Of a DNA stretch of 64,000 bases, positions 1 to 11,889 are shown in pieces. Source of the DNA: Verticillium longisporum. Lineage: Eukaryota > Ascomycota > Sordariomycetes > Glomerellales > Plectosphaerellaceae. Location: the NCBI GenBank assembly GCA_019188255.1, contig JAETXT010000002.1, forward strand, positions 6,751,011 to 6,815,010, written 5' to 3'. Within the stretch, counting starts at the first letter, position 1. Each line of letters starts with the position of its first letter. Made by a program: the position numbers and the translations under genes. The notes under the pieces were generated by a model, which was given only the letters and a program-made list of their open reading frames with translations, did not search any database and was not told the DNA's origin.

Positions 1-1086
1 TAAAAGGTATTATCGATTTAATATATAATAATCCTTAATAAGGAATAGCTAAACTAAAGTATAATCTAAGAATTAATAGCGATAAGGATATAGTAATTAG
101 CTAGGATATAATTAATACTATATTTATTAAGAGGGCTTTACTACTTATATAACCCCCGTTTTATTCCCTTAGCTATACCTAAGAGCTCTAAATAGATAGA
201 GTTAATAATATAAGACTTATAATATAGTTAATGCTATCTCTCTAATTTACTACTACCTATCTAAATTACTAGTACCTATCTAATTTATAGATAATATAGG
301 CTATAAATTACGTACTCCTAGGAGCAGTAAATCCTAGCCCCTAGTCATTACTATATCTATAAATGCTATATAGTAATTACTAATCTAAGTAATCCCCTAA
401 TACTAGTTTAATACTAGCTATCTTTTCTTTATAGATAGGATTACCTTAGGGACTAATACTAAGCTCTATTAATTAGGTTAATAGCTATTCTAGTACGTTT
501 ATAATCTCTAGTCTCTAGTATATTAGATCTACTATCCTAATCTATAAAATAAATAATATAAACGAGTAATAATAGGAGAATAATAGATAGAATAAGGAAA
601 ACGTAGCTTAATATTACTATTCCTATAATTACTAAATCCCTAATCTCTAATACTATAGATTAGCTAAATTAGCTATTAAATAGCTTTCTAAGGAAACGGA
701 TTAAATTATAATTAAATAATAGAAATAAGCTATTAAGCCCTTTAATAAAGGAAATAAATAGCTACTTAAATAGTACTCTTATACTAGCTAGATATAAGCT
801 CCTAAAATATTTAAATTACTAGTTTATTAATTATTAATAGAGGAATAATTATTATTAACCTTTATTAAGAATAATAGGATTAAACGTTCTAAATAGGGTT
901 AATAGATCCTATTAAGCTAAGTTAATAAATACTATATTCTAGGGATCTATATATTTAATTAATAGTTTATAGTAACTTTATTCGTTTTACTTTTCCTCTT
1001 CCTTATATTATATACTTTATATAGATTAGCTAGCCTAATCTATTATTTAGAGCTTTAATAATTAACTAATCCCCTTTTTTACTATT

Positions 1087-1110
1087 CTCTCTCTCTCTCT
1101 CTTTCTCTCT
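1087..1110. repeat. CT-rich microsatellite
   Basis: A run of about eight CT units followed by an interrupted CT tract, just outside the retrotransposon's 3' LTR, within the AT-rich block. Confidence 0.85.
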
Positions 1111-1191
1111 TTTACTTTCGATAATACCTCCTAAATATAAAGCCCCTATACCTATTACCCCTCCTACTAAGAGAGTAATAAAGTATAATAA

Positions 1192-1889
1192 TAGTCTAGG
1201 TTCTAGGCAATAAGTAAAGGTAATATTATCTTAATAGATAAAGGGATTATAGAGAGATAAATTAATAAAGGAGTATAAGAGGAAGGGAGAGATAGAAGTC
1301 GTTATATCTCGAGAAGGAAGCGTCGGAGGAAGGACCGGATTAAAGATCTTAATAGCCCTGATTCTTAGCTATAGAATAGTATATTTTTCGATAGGAACGG
1401 AGATAAGCGTTTTCCAATTAATTTAATATAAGTACTTAGATTAACCCTAAAGGAAGTAGAGCTTATCTAGAAGAGTATCTATTTATAATAAATAAGGGCA
1501 TTAAAATTAAATAGGAATTACTATATAATAGGAAGTAATAATTTTATTTAGAAATAAAGACATATTATTATTATAAAAACCCTAAAAAGTAAATCGGGGG
1601 AATTACTCTATATCTAATAGATTAACCCTTAGGGGCTAAGCGTAGATAAGGCGTATAAGCTATCTCTAGATCTATAGGGAAGTAGAGTCGGTTCTACTCT
1701 AGCCTATAAACTAAGATAATAAGAGATAAGAGAAGTTAAATAGTTATTACTATTTAATAGTTCTATAGAATCGTATAAAAATTATATTATTATATTGCTC
1801 TACCTTTTCTCTTTCTAATAATATAGATATTAATATAGTTTAGCTCTTATTTTAGCTACTAGAAGGGTTATAAGACCCTATCTCCTATA
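1192..1889 (-). repeat. 3' LTR of the copia element
   Basis: Matches 6932-7629 along its whole length at offset 5740. On the minus strand it begins TATAGGAGATAGGG (probably TGTAG before RIP) and ends near CCTAGACTA. It keeps several CG sites, for example around 1305-1340, that are TA or CA-derived in the other LTR. The two copies were therefore mutated to different degrees. Confidence 0.88.
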
Positions 1890-1896
1890 CCCCTTT
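1890..1896 (-). other. Polypurine tract of the copia element
   Basis: The minus-strand sequence AAAGGGG lies directly before the 3' LTR start. This is the place and composition expected for the plus-strand primer of an LTR retrotransposon, and it helps fix the LTR boundary at 1889. Confidence 0.65.
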
Positions 1897-2289
1897 ATAA
1901 AATAGTATATATATAGTTATATAGAAATATTAGCTTATAGTAAAATATATAGTTATATAGAGGAAAAAATATATAACCTTATAATACTTTTATATATAGG
2001 GAAAAAACTAAACCCTAGAATATAGAAAATAAATAAAAACTATATATTATATTATTATAGGAAAATTAATTAGATAAAAAACCTATTAATATTTAATTTT
2101 AAGTATCTTATTATAATTAGGCTATTTATAGTTTATAAGTATAGTATTTAAACTATTTATTTATATATATCTATATAGAGTATTATATAGAGTCTTATTT
2201 AAGCTTTTAATAAGAATATTTAAAGAATTATATTAAATATATATATAGAAAAGCTATATTTTATTATCTTTTAATAGATTTCGGTAATA

Positions 2290-3660
2290 GTAAAATTACC
2301 TATCTATATATTTAACCCTTTTATAAAATTCAGGGTTTTTAATTATTTTCTTAGCGCCTTTATTATCTATTAATAGAGTAGGTTTTTAGGTTTATTTAAA
2401 CCTAGGCCTTTAGATATCTTAGAAAATACTGAAAAAATAAATATAGCTTCTCTAGAGGTCTTATATAATACTATATATTTAGCTTTATAAGTAGATAAAG
2501 CTACTACCTTTTATTTAGCTAATACCTAGCTTATAGGGTTATTTATTCCTAAATAGAATATATATCTAGAAGTAAAAGTTCTATCTTCTATTATACTATT
2601 CTAGCTAGAATCGCTATACTCTAGTATATTTAAGGGTTTATTATAAGTATATATTAGGCCTATATCTAGATATTTATTTAAATAAGCCTATACTCTATTT
2701 AAAGTAATAAAATACTCTTTAGAGGGGTTATTTATATATCTAGAATATCTATTTACTAAATAGGTAATATCTAGTCTACTATATAAAGCTAAATATAATA
2801 AAGAGCCTATTTCCTATTTCTATTAGAGGATTTCTGAATTTTTAGCTTATAAGGAATTAAATATTAAAGCTATTCTAGATATACTAAGTATATCTATTTA
2901 TCTTAAATTTAATTTATTATATTTTATAAGAATTTTCTCGTAATAGGCCTTTTAGGATATATATAGAAGCTTTTCTTCTTTATTTATAGTTATTTTATTA
3001 CTTAAAAAGGTATTAATTAGTCCTAAATCTTTAAGATTTAATATATTTTAAAGATTAGTTTATATAATAGATATTATTTTAGCTAATTTAGCTATTATAA
3101 TTATATTATTAATATAATAGAATAATATAGCCTTTAAAGGTAAAATAAATACCCCTAAATTAGATTCTAATACTTTAAAACCTAGGCTATTTAAAGCCTT
3201 AAGTAAATATTCATACTAGAGCTTAAGGGACTATTTTAAATTATATAACGCTTTATTTAATTTATATATATAATTTTCCTTAATAGAAAAACTAATAGGT
3301 TAAATAATATATATATCTTTATTAATATTTATATAAATAAATATATTATTAATATCTAGTAATTTAAAATCCTAGCCTAGATTTAGATCTAATATAAAAG
3401 CTAGCCTATAGCTTTTAGGTCTATAAGTAATACTAAAGGTCTCTAGGTAATCTATATTAATAATTTAATTAAATCCCTAAACTACCTATCTAGCTTTATA
3501 TTCTCTTAGATTCTTACTTAAATCATATTTTATTTTATAAACCTATCTACCCCCTAATATATTAGCTTCTTTAGATAGGGTATTCTTATTAATTAAAGAC
3601 TAAGTAGATTAATCTATTAATTACTAAAATTCTAACTTTATAGCTTTATTCTAATTATCT
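2290..3660 (-). pseudogene. Relic of copia RNase H and reverse transcriptase
   Basis: Read on the minus strand through stops, 3100-3660 gives the Ty1/copia RVT_2 pattern: VYKIK, then EYKAR, then a GF..(I)DY.ETF segment, LLDINN.F, and YKLNKALYNLKQS-like residues with Q often replaced by TAG/TAA. Further downstream on the same strand (about 2400-2760) come SDSS-like, SRYIFYLG, ISQ.LAKQK and STYKAEY-like segments of the linked RNase H. Replacement of Trp and Gln codons by stops is what RIP produces. This is seen directly; the family assignment rests on established copia motif order. Confidence 0.85.
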
Positions 3661-4259
3661 TTATTAGGGCTATTTATAGCTTAGCTATAAGTAATAGGTT
3701 CCTCTATATTATTTATAATAAGGATATAGTTCTAGCTTAGAAAGTTAAAGGAATTTCCTAATAGTCTATCTAATATATTTAATAAATCGGCTAATTCTAT
3801 ATATATATAATCTTTAAAGTTCTAAATTTTACGAAGCTTTATAATTATATTAAGGTTATTATTATTATTATTATTACTTTTAGCTAGAAGTAAAGCTATT
3901 ATCTTATTTATTTCTAAATTAAATAATTTAAAGTCTTCTAAAGTAGGAAGATCCTTTTCTATAATTAAAAATATAAGAGTAATGAATTTATTTTCTAATA
4001 TATATATATCCCTAATCTATAGAACCTTTCTAATTTAAGTATTATATATTTTATAATTATATTTATCTATACTTATTAAAATAGATTTACTAGCTCTTTT
4101 ATCTAGTTTCTTTTAAAGAGGTTCTTTATTTTTATAATAGGCTATAGAACCGCATATTTTTATATTATCTATATTAAGTATTTTATTTTCTTTTAATTTA
4201 TAAGGGGTTTTAAACCCTATAGAGCTATTAGGAGTTCTATTATATATATATATAGCTAT

Positions 4260-4800
4260 ATAGGCTATATCTCCCTATAGATATAGAGGTAATCCTAAAT
4301 AGAAAATTAGGGACCTTAATTTATCTATTATAGTACTTATAGCTTATTTAATAAACCCTTAGAGTTTATAAATAAAAAGTAATTTAATTATATATTTTAT
4401 TCCTATAAGTATATTTTTAATTCCTTTTATTTATAAATTCTTTACTACTATTAATATATAATTCCTTTATAGTATAATTAAGCTTATTATTTTCTATTTC
4501 TTTATAGAATCTATTAAGCTTTTTAGAAACTATTTCTTCTAATTTATTAAATAATAAGAATATCTAGATATATTTAATATATTTATTTTTAATAAATAGA
4601 ATGTATTTTTTATTATTATAAGTAATAAGGGTAATAGGCCCTACTAAATCCAAATATAAGTTCTCTAGATATATATAATCTTTATATTTATTAGGGGATA
4701 TTTTATTTATTATATTAATAAATCTATTTCTTTTATAGGCTTTATAATTTTCTATTTTATATATAGCTATAATATCTATAGGCCTTTTATATATAGATTT
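4260..4800 (-). pseudogene. Relic of copia integrase core
   Basis: The minus strand reads LYLDLVGPIT followed by NNKKYILFI, a segment ending IFLLFNKLEE, and then LYINSSKEF, equivalent to the D(N/S)G.EF part of the integrase catalytic core. It sits upstream of the RT on the coding strand, which separates Ty1/copia from Ty3/gypsy. Acidic core positions are partly kept (D in DLVGPI), but the frame is full of stops. Confidence 0.82.
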
Positions 4801-6913
4801 AAGGGCTTTAATATTATAGTAAGTAAATCGGGTATATAAGGTATAAACCTCTTTTAAAGATATTATAGTACTAGATTTTAATCGATTCTAAGTCCTTATT
4901 TTATATATATTAGAATATATATTCTTCTACTTTAATTCTTTATAATTTCTAAGCTTATTATATCTATTATATTATAGATTATTAAATAGAGTTCGAAATC
5001 TATATTTATTTATAGGCTCTTTATTATTATTATATTTTAAAACTAAAGTAGAAGTCTAATATAAATTATTTTTAAGAGGTATTATTATTATATATATATC
5101 TTTATAATATAGATTTATTTTATTATTTCCTCTAATATATAAATAACTTAATTTTATCTAAAGTAAATAGATTAATAATATTAATACTTAATTAAAATAA
5201 ATAAAATAGTCTTTTAATATTATATCTTTTTAAATATCTTTTAAATATATTATTATAACTCTTAGGCCCTCTAGGGTTATAGAATTAGCTTTTCCCTAAA
5301 AGGCTTTATTATTTAAATTATTATATTTTTAAAAAGAGTTAAAAAATGATTTATTTAAGATTATATAAATCGTAATAGCTATATCTATAATAAAACTAAT
5401 ATTAATATTAGAATATTTAGCTTTATTTACTAAACTATCTACATATAATATATTAATATAGTTATTATATAGTATATATAAGGCTATATTTACTTTAAGT
5501 TTAATATCTATTTTATTTCTAATTTAAATTTCTTTAAAGATTATTAAATTTTTATTATCTTCTTCTTCTTCTATTATTATATCCTCTTCTATAAAGGGTT
5601 GTTTAGAATTTCCTTAGCTTTCTAAATACTCTAAGATTATTAAAGCTATTTAATTATTTTCCCTTTTATCCTTAGGATTTCCTAGGTTATTTCTAGAATT
5701 TCTAGAATTCCTAGAAGAATTAGAAATAGCTATAGAGGGTATATCTAAATTTTCTAAGATAAGGGATATTTCTAAAAATAGAGAAAAAAGTAATTTTCTT
5801 CTATATAATTTTTTATTTTATAATTTCTATAAAATAGACTTTTAATCTTCTTCTAGGGTTTTTTTAAATATCTTTAAGGGTTTTCTAATTCCCTAAAGAG
5901 TTAAAATTTTCCTTCTATTTTTCTAGGATTTATTAGAATCTAGAAAAGAAAATATAATTTTTTCTAATAAATAATTAAAAAGGTCTTAATATAGAGCTTA
6001 TATAATAAAAGTAATTATACTTTTATTTCCTTCCTATATTTTATAAAGGATTTAGGCTTTTATTACCTATTCTATAAAATCTATTTTTCTATTCTTTAAT
6101 TCTTCTAATAATTCTATAACTTTATAAAAGAAATCTTCTATAGAATTAAATTTAAAAGGATTTAGAGTAAAAAACGATATTAAAATATCGAAATTCGCTT
6201 AAACCCCTTTTAATTTATATAGCTTTTATAACTTATTCTAGATTTCTAAAGGATCTAATAGACTATTACTTTAAATAAATAAGCCTATATCTAGGGTATT
6301 TAATATATTATTTATAGCTTTAAGAGCTTCTATATATTTTTCTTTAAGGGAATTAATAAAAAGAAATTAAATTACTTCTTTTAATTTTATTCCCTAAGAG
6401 AGGAAAAAAGACCTAATTTATATAATCTAAATCTTATATCTATTATTATTCTTAAGCTTTTTAAAGGATAATTTAAAGGAACTTTTATTTATAGCTAAAG
6501 AATAAACGAAATAGGTTTATATATAATAAAATATAAAACGTTAATAATAATTATTTAAGAATAAGAAAAGATATTATTAAATAAAATATATTAGAAAAAA
6601 GTAGATTTTCTAAAATATATTATAATTAAAAATAAACCTTAAATATTAAAATATAATAATATAAAAGATTATTAAAGAAAGGATATAGATTTAATAAAAA
6701 AGTAAATTAATAATTATAATTATTCGATAAGGAGAAGAGCTATTATTAAAAGAAGTATATTAGAAGATAGAGAATCTTCTAAAAGTTAAGGATAGATAAA
6801 TGAATATTAAGATAACCTAGTATATAGTAATTAAAGAAATAATTAACAGTATAAAGTATTTAAAGAATTACTTATTTAATTATTTATAATTCGATTTTAA
6901 TATTAATTATAAA
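4801..6913 (-). pseudogene. Degraded gag and pre-integrase region of copia element
   Basis: This is the part between the primer site and the integrase core, where gag, protease and the pre-integrase zinc motif should lie. I could not read clear motifs through the RIP damage. The assignment is positional only. Confidence 0.5.
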
Positions 6914-6929
6914 GCTAAGTTTATAACCT
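6914..6929 (-). other. Putative primer binding site, half-tRNA type
   Basis: The minus-strand sequence AGGTTATAAACTTAGC lies about 2 nt inside the 5' LTR. It fits the complement of an initiator tRNA-Met anticodon arm (GGG-TTATGAG-CCC core) with differences that are all G-to-A or C-to-T. Drosophila copia and yeast Ty5 are known to prime from an internally cleaved initiator tRNA in this way. Confidence 0.55.
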
Positions 6930-6931
6930 AT

Positions 6932-7629
6932 TAATCTAGGTTCTAAGTAATAATTAAAGATAATATTATTTTAATAGATAAAGGGATTATAGAGAGATAA
7001 ATTAATAAAGGAATATAAAAGGAAGGGAGAGATAGAAGTTATTATATCTTAAGAAGGATGTAATAGAGAAAGGAATAGATTAAAGATCTAAATAGCCTTA
7101 ATTTTTAGCTATAGAATAGTATATTTCTTAATAGGAATAGAAGTAAGCGTTTTCCGATTAAGTTAATATAAATACTCGGATTAACCTTAAAGGAAGTATA
7201 GCCTATCTAGAAGATTATCTATTTATAATAATTAAGGGTATTAAAATTAGATAGGAATTACTATATAATAGGAAATAATGATTTTATTTAAAAATAAATA
7301 TATATTATTATTATAAAAATCTTAAAAAGTAGAGTAGGGGAATTACTCTATATCTAATAGATTAACCTTTAGGGGCTAAGCGTAGATTAGGTATATAGGC
7401 TATCTCTAGATCTATAGGGAAGTAGAGTCGGTTCTATTCTAGTTTATAAGCTAAGCTAATAAGAGATAAGAGAAATTAAATAGTTATTATTATTTAATAG
7501 TTCTATAGAATTATATAAAGATTATACTATTATATAGCTCCGCTTTTTCTCTTTCTAATAATATAGATATTATTATAGTTTAGCTTTTATTTTAGCAATT
7601 AGAAGGGTTATAAGACCCTATCTTCTATA
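6932..7629 (-). repeat. 5' LTR of the copia element
   Basis: Same length as, and collinear with, 1192-1889. It is the more heavily RIPed of the two: CG-containing positions kept in the 3' LTR are mostly TA or CA-derived here. It directly abuts the Fot1-like relic at 7630. Confidence 0.88.
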
Positions 7630-7639
7630 AAAGTTACTA

Positions 7640-8440
7640 TTCTATCGATTTTAAGCTCTTCTATAAAGAGAATAATATTATTATATTCTATATATTTCCT
7701 TATTTATTATATCTATTCTAACCTCTTAATATTAGCTATTTTAGCTTATTTAAATAAGTTTATAATTAATAAATTAAAAAAAGGATATAAATAGATATAA
7801 ACTATATTATTAAAGAGGACTTCTTCTTTATATTTTTTATAGCCTTTATAGAATCTATAATAGAGAAAAATATTTAAAGAGGATTTAAAGGGGCTAGGCT
7901 TATTCTAATAAACCTAGAAAATATTATTTTAAAGCTAAATATAAAATTATAAACGTTATTACTTTCTAGAGAGGATCTAATAATATTAATACTTTAAATC
8001 TTTTAAATGCTTAATAACTTAATTAAAATTAATTTATAATCTAATTTTATTAAGGATTAAATTACTAAATATTAAAGAAGCTCTTTAATATTAATTATTA
8101 AAGCTATTAAATATTTTATAAAAAGGGTATATAGAATTATATATAAATTAGCCCTTCTTAAATTAGAGAATTAGATCTTTTAAAAAGAGAATATAATTAT
8201 TAGTAAATATCGTAGAGCTAAGAAAATATATCTTAGATAAGGAGGGAGCTTTATTCTAAATTAAAGATAAAAGCTATAAACTAAAATTAAAATTAATATA
8301 TAAATAAAGGAGGAAACGTATTAGAGTAATAATTATAAACTAAGGGTTAAAATATAGAAGTAGTACTATAGTATTTATAGTAAGCCTAGATATAATATAT
8401 AAACGTACTAGATAGAAGTAGAGACGTCTAGAGAAGAGGA
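7640..8440 (+). pseudogene. C-terminal half of a Fot1/pogo-type transposase relic
   Basis: The plus strand read through RIP stops gives FYKENNIII followed by a P.L.YL.QPLNISYF segment, the region around the last part of the DDE catalytic domain in Fot1/pogo transposases. This is followed by NIQGGFKGAGLI-like residues, a charged segment (RRAKKIYLR then a GGS box), and finally a degenerate zinc knuckle at about 8354-8400 reading Y.S.YSKPRYNI..TY. That corresponds to a C-terminal CxxCGKxGHNxRTC box with Cys to Tyr and His to Tyr changes. The N-terminal half should lie to the left, but the copia LTR begins at 7629 and I could not find the missing half beyond that element. Confidence 0.75.
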
Positions 8441-8885
8441 TTTTGAATAGTTTTAATTAATTTAAGTTATTCTAATTAATTAGAATGAAGTTCTTATTAT
8501 ATAATCGTAATCGGGTAGCCTACTTACTTATCTAGCCTACTTACTTATTATATATATTATTCTAATCTAATTAATAAACTATAAGCTTATTAAGGATATA
8601 ATAGTAAGCTAGAGTTTAGTTTATAGGATAATATATTATAATTCTAATATTTAAGATTATTAATAACTAATAAATAAGCTATTTAATATAAGCTTACTAT
8701 TTAATATAATAAGGGTAGGATAAATAGATATATAAGGATAGATATTCTATATTTATAGCGATATTCTTTCTTATAATAGTAATTAATTTAAGTCTTATTT
8801 TATATTTATTATAACGAGTACGTAATGCTTTACGATACTATATTACCTCAGAGTTATAACCTAAGCTTCTACTAATAGTAACCCT
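8441..8885. other. Unassigned AT-rich flank
   Basis: RIP-like sequence downstream of the Fot1-type relic. It probably contains the element's 3' end. The short unit TAGCCTACTTACTTAT is repeated in tandem at about 8515-8550. No gene is visible. Confidence 0.5.
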
Positions 8886-11800
8886 AATTATCTGATAGTG
8901 TTCCCCCTTCGGAAGCTGCCAGGTCGTAATACTAGGCTACTATTAAGCTCAGGGCCTACTTAGTCTCGGCTTAGGCTAAAAGTAGTAAGGCTCTAGGATG
9001 TATCCGGCTTAGATGAGGCGTGGTAAAACCCATCTCGGGGGTATATTTACAGCACGGTGCCGCTGGACAGGGATACAATGAGCCACTCGCATCTCCGAGC
9101 AGACCAGGTCCGCGAAGAAGAAAAGCAATACTCGGGGTGAAGCTAGACACACACATCAGATGAAGGCCCATGCGGATGGTGGTGGAACAAACGTCAACCG
9201 AACCCTGAAAAAGCTTCTGAAACGGGGCCGAAAGCTTGGATAGTCCCAGGCCGTTTGAAGCTGATCCTCAAACCTTCGAGATGGGCGAGGGGCGGTTGTC
9301 GATCATCACTTGAGACGACAACCAGCTTTTGGTCGGTGTGCACTTGGTTGTTCGTGCTGCGATCAGAGGCAACACAAGTTGTGCGTTGTGCGTTGCTGAG
9401 TGTGATCAATACCCTGCCTAACAGCGTGCTTGTCAGCAAGCATAGCCGGAAGAGAAGTACCAAGCACGAACTGGAGCCAATGCAGGCGTAAGTAGGCAAG
9501 CGGCGTGGCTGTCTTGTGGGTATCGCGACGAGAACCCAAAGCGGATGGACGTCCATGACCTTACGCTCCCACAGTAAAGTGACGGGTCCGCGGCTGAGGA
9601 TGCGGTTCGGGGATGCCAGTTGACTGGTCAACATTCGGTACGACAGACGGGGCGGGTGAATAGCGGCGTCAAGAACCGACAGCTGGAAAGCGGGCAGGGT
9701 TTCTCCTCCAGATGCGATTCGTCCAAGAACTCGGCGTCCGTTCCCCCGGCAGGGGTGTTTTCCTTGTGGGTTGTGGTGGCGGGACCGCTCGCTACTCAGC
9801 CATGTGCAGGTCACTTCGGTAGAATGGTAGACCAGGGTCACCAATCTGACGGTTGCGCGGGAGTCTGAGCGCAGTGAAAGGGTTCCGGCGGGCTGATTTG
9901 ACGTCGGAGATTTGGGACCTTGTGTTGTCGGGGGTTGTTTCTTACTCTGTTTGTTCCTGGGCCCAGCCAGCCAGTTGGTCGAGCTCAGTGCTCGGGCCAC
10001 GGCAACTGGTACTGTACGGTACAATGTGAGAGATTGTTAGAGTAGTCAATTAATATCATCTTCGGCAGTGATACTTGCTATGTACGATGACGAAAGACTT
10101 TCAGGTGTAGTGGAGGGTCGAAGCCGCCAGCATGGGAGCGGCGGTTGCGTGGGTTGGGAGGGTCCAGAATCAATGAGAAATCAATAACATGGGGGAGGGG
10201 AATTGAATAGACCATACCATACCATGCCGTTCCCACGGCATTCGGAGCTTTGAGAGTGTGGTGGTCATCAGTAGCGAGGCGGGTTTGGGGTGCTGGCAAG
10301 GTCGCTGGGCAGGGCGGTTCGTTCTAAGAAGGGAAATGGAGTGGAGGAAGGGAGCTAAGGAAACCTGGCAGCAGCAGTCGGGCGTCCAGTAGTACCTTCA
10401 ACCCTTAGGTACCTGCCTAGGTGCCTAAGGTAGGTAGGTAGGCTGGATCCGCAAAGCGAAATGCGATTAAAGAAGCCAAGCACAACCCACCCCAACATCC
10501 AGCCACCTGCTCTGGAGGCCATCTGCTTGTGAAATTTCAGGCAGATTAGCACCAGAAGCATGGAAGAGCTTGGCAGAGGCTGCCCTCGCGGCCTATGCCT
10601 CATTCGTCGAGCGTTGCATCGACCACAACTTGCAAGACAAAACGTGGGAGCAGGGTGATGCTGGCGACAAGACAGCCCCTCATTGCATCTACGTGACATG
10701 GCTCCGGGTCTGATTCTGCTTACAAGCATGCATATGCACCTCAAGGTTTATGGGGTTCACGGCCCCGCCGTCTTGCGCTTCGTGGCATGTGGCATGGGGG
10801 CATGGGGGGAAGGGCAGGCTCGCTTCTTGCCCTTTTGGGACAATCTTGCGAACGACACCTCTTGCCTCTTTACTTTCCTTCCTTCCCATTTGATGTGTCG
10901 AGCTTGCCCTCTAGCTGTAGCTGTCTTTATTGCTCACGCTCTTCGCTACCCCGGCCCCCAAACGAAACAATTGACAGCGAATCATGACCGTGTTTCTCCT
11001 TCTGCTCCCGCGCAGCCGTTGCTGTCAGAAGGAGCCATGGGAGCGAGTTTGAGTCTTGGGCAGGCGCGGTCTGATCTCGCTTGGTTTCGTCGGTCGATAC
11101 AAGTGCATTTTGCCTGCCGATAGCTTTATGTGTCTTTCTGACCATTCCTCTCCCTCTCTTCCCTTCATCGGCGCATTCTCATCCTACACCTCTCACACCC
11201 CATCACAGCCTGCGCATTTAGTCGGTTCATGTCCCCTTGTTCTCCCCTCCCCGCCTCTTCTCTCTCTCTCTCCCACCCTGGGAACCGGCTCCTACTCCGA
11301 TCCAGTTGGCTGGCACCCCCTGATCCTCATACTGATCGGCCCCATCTTCCTCCTTAGTCTCATCCCTCCGCCTCGCTGTCGGCGCCCTCCACCTCCACTC
11401 CCAGCTTCGATCGCCGACCTTCTACTGGACGACGTGCCGGCCAGCCTGCAGCCTCTCTCGCCCTAAATTTGCATGCGCGGTCCGCTGGCCTCCTTGGATC
11501 CCCCGGCCCCGATCTGCCACGACCGCCTCCCGCCTCCCCTGGTCTACCTACCCTAAGGTACCTCACTGTGCCTTCTGCCCCCGTACCGACATTGCTCGTG
11601 ACATTCTCCCCAAGAAGCCTAGCGCACCTGTCAACGAGCGCATCATGATCTCGCACCATCCCGATTCCATCTCATCAGACAAATACGCCCGGCCGCCTGC
11701 CGTCCATGGCAGCCTCAGCAATAAAACTAAGCTGTCCCCTCTCAATGACCAGAAGGGCCCTATCCCCTCCCTGACAAGCTTCATCTCGAATGCCGCCTCG

Positions 11801-11889
11801 CCATATCTCCCCCTCGCCTTCCTCTCCTCTCCCCTTCTCCTCCTCCCCCTCCCCATCGAGACGGGTTGAGTTGCCGCACCACATCGCGC
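8886..11889. other. Intergenic region upstream of the F-box gene
   Basis: Normal GC content resumes here. Open frames exist on both strands (the longest is 276 codons at 9194-10024, minus), but they lack recognisable domains, are Ser/Thr/Arg-rich and overlap other frames, so I do not call genes. Features seen are GGTAC/CCTAAGG-type palindromic motifs (10392-10442, 11548-11565) and long CT-rich tracts at 11140-11400 and 11800-11860. Such pyrimidine tracts are common in filamentous-fungal promoters just upstream of transcription starts. Confidence 0.6.

Larger units (their letters stand above)
1192..7629 (-). mobile_element. Ty1/copia LTR retrotransposon, RIP-inactivated
   Basis: The element is about 6.44 kb and reads on the minus strand. 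It is bounded by two direct repeats (1192-1889 and 6932-7629), both 698 bp with a constant offset of 5740, so there is no net indel between them. Next to the 5' LTR is a primer-site-like sequence resembling the initiator tRNA-Met anticodon arm. Next to the 3' LTR is a polypurine tract (minus-strand AAAGGGG at 1890-1896). Between them the minus strand can be read through many stops as gag region, integrase, reverse transcriptase and RNase H. Integrase before RT is the Ty1/copia order. All pol domains carry dozens of stops, mainly where Trp or Gln codons would be expected, so the copy is dead. I saw no clear 5-bp target duplication. Confidence 0.9.
1..8885. repeat. RIP-mutated AT-rich repeat block
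   Basis: This block is almost pure A/T-rich sequence in which the dinucleotides CA and TG are nearly absent, while TA is very common and a few CG and GC remain. That is the expected product of fungal RIP, which turns CpA into TpA on both strands of duplicated DNA. No intact reading frame survives. Two mobile elements can still be read through the stops: a Ty1/copia retrotransposon and a Fot1/pogo transposase fragment, listed separately. The switch back to normal composition is abrupt at about 8.88-8.95 kb. The first 1.19 kb and the stretch 8.44-8.88 kb are equally mutated, and I could not assign them. Confidence 0.92.

Noticed and set aside
1180..7640. AAAGT at 1180-1184 and 7630-7634 as the copia target duplication
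   Set aside because: It would require the LTR to begin at 1185, but homology between the two LTRs stops at about 1192/6932, so the match is probably chance.
9194..10024. A 276-codon open frame on the minus strand
   Set aside because: No domain, composition typical of a random GC-rich frame, overlapped by open frames on the other strand, and ends near the repeat block.
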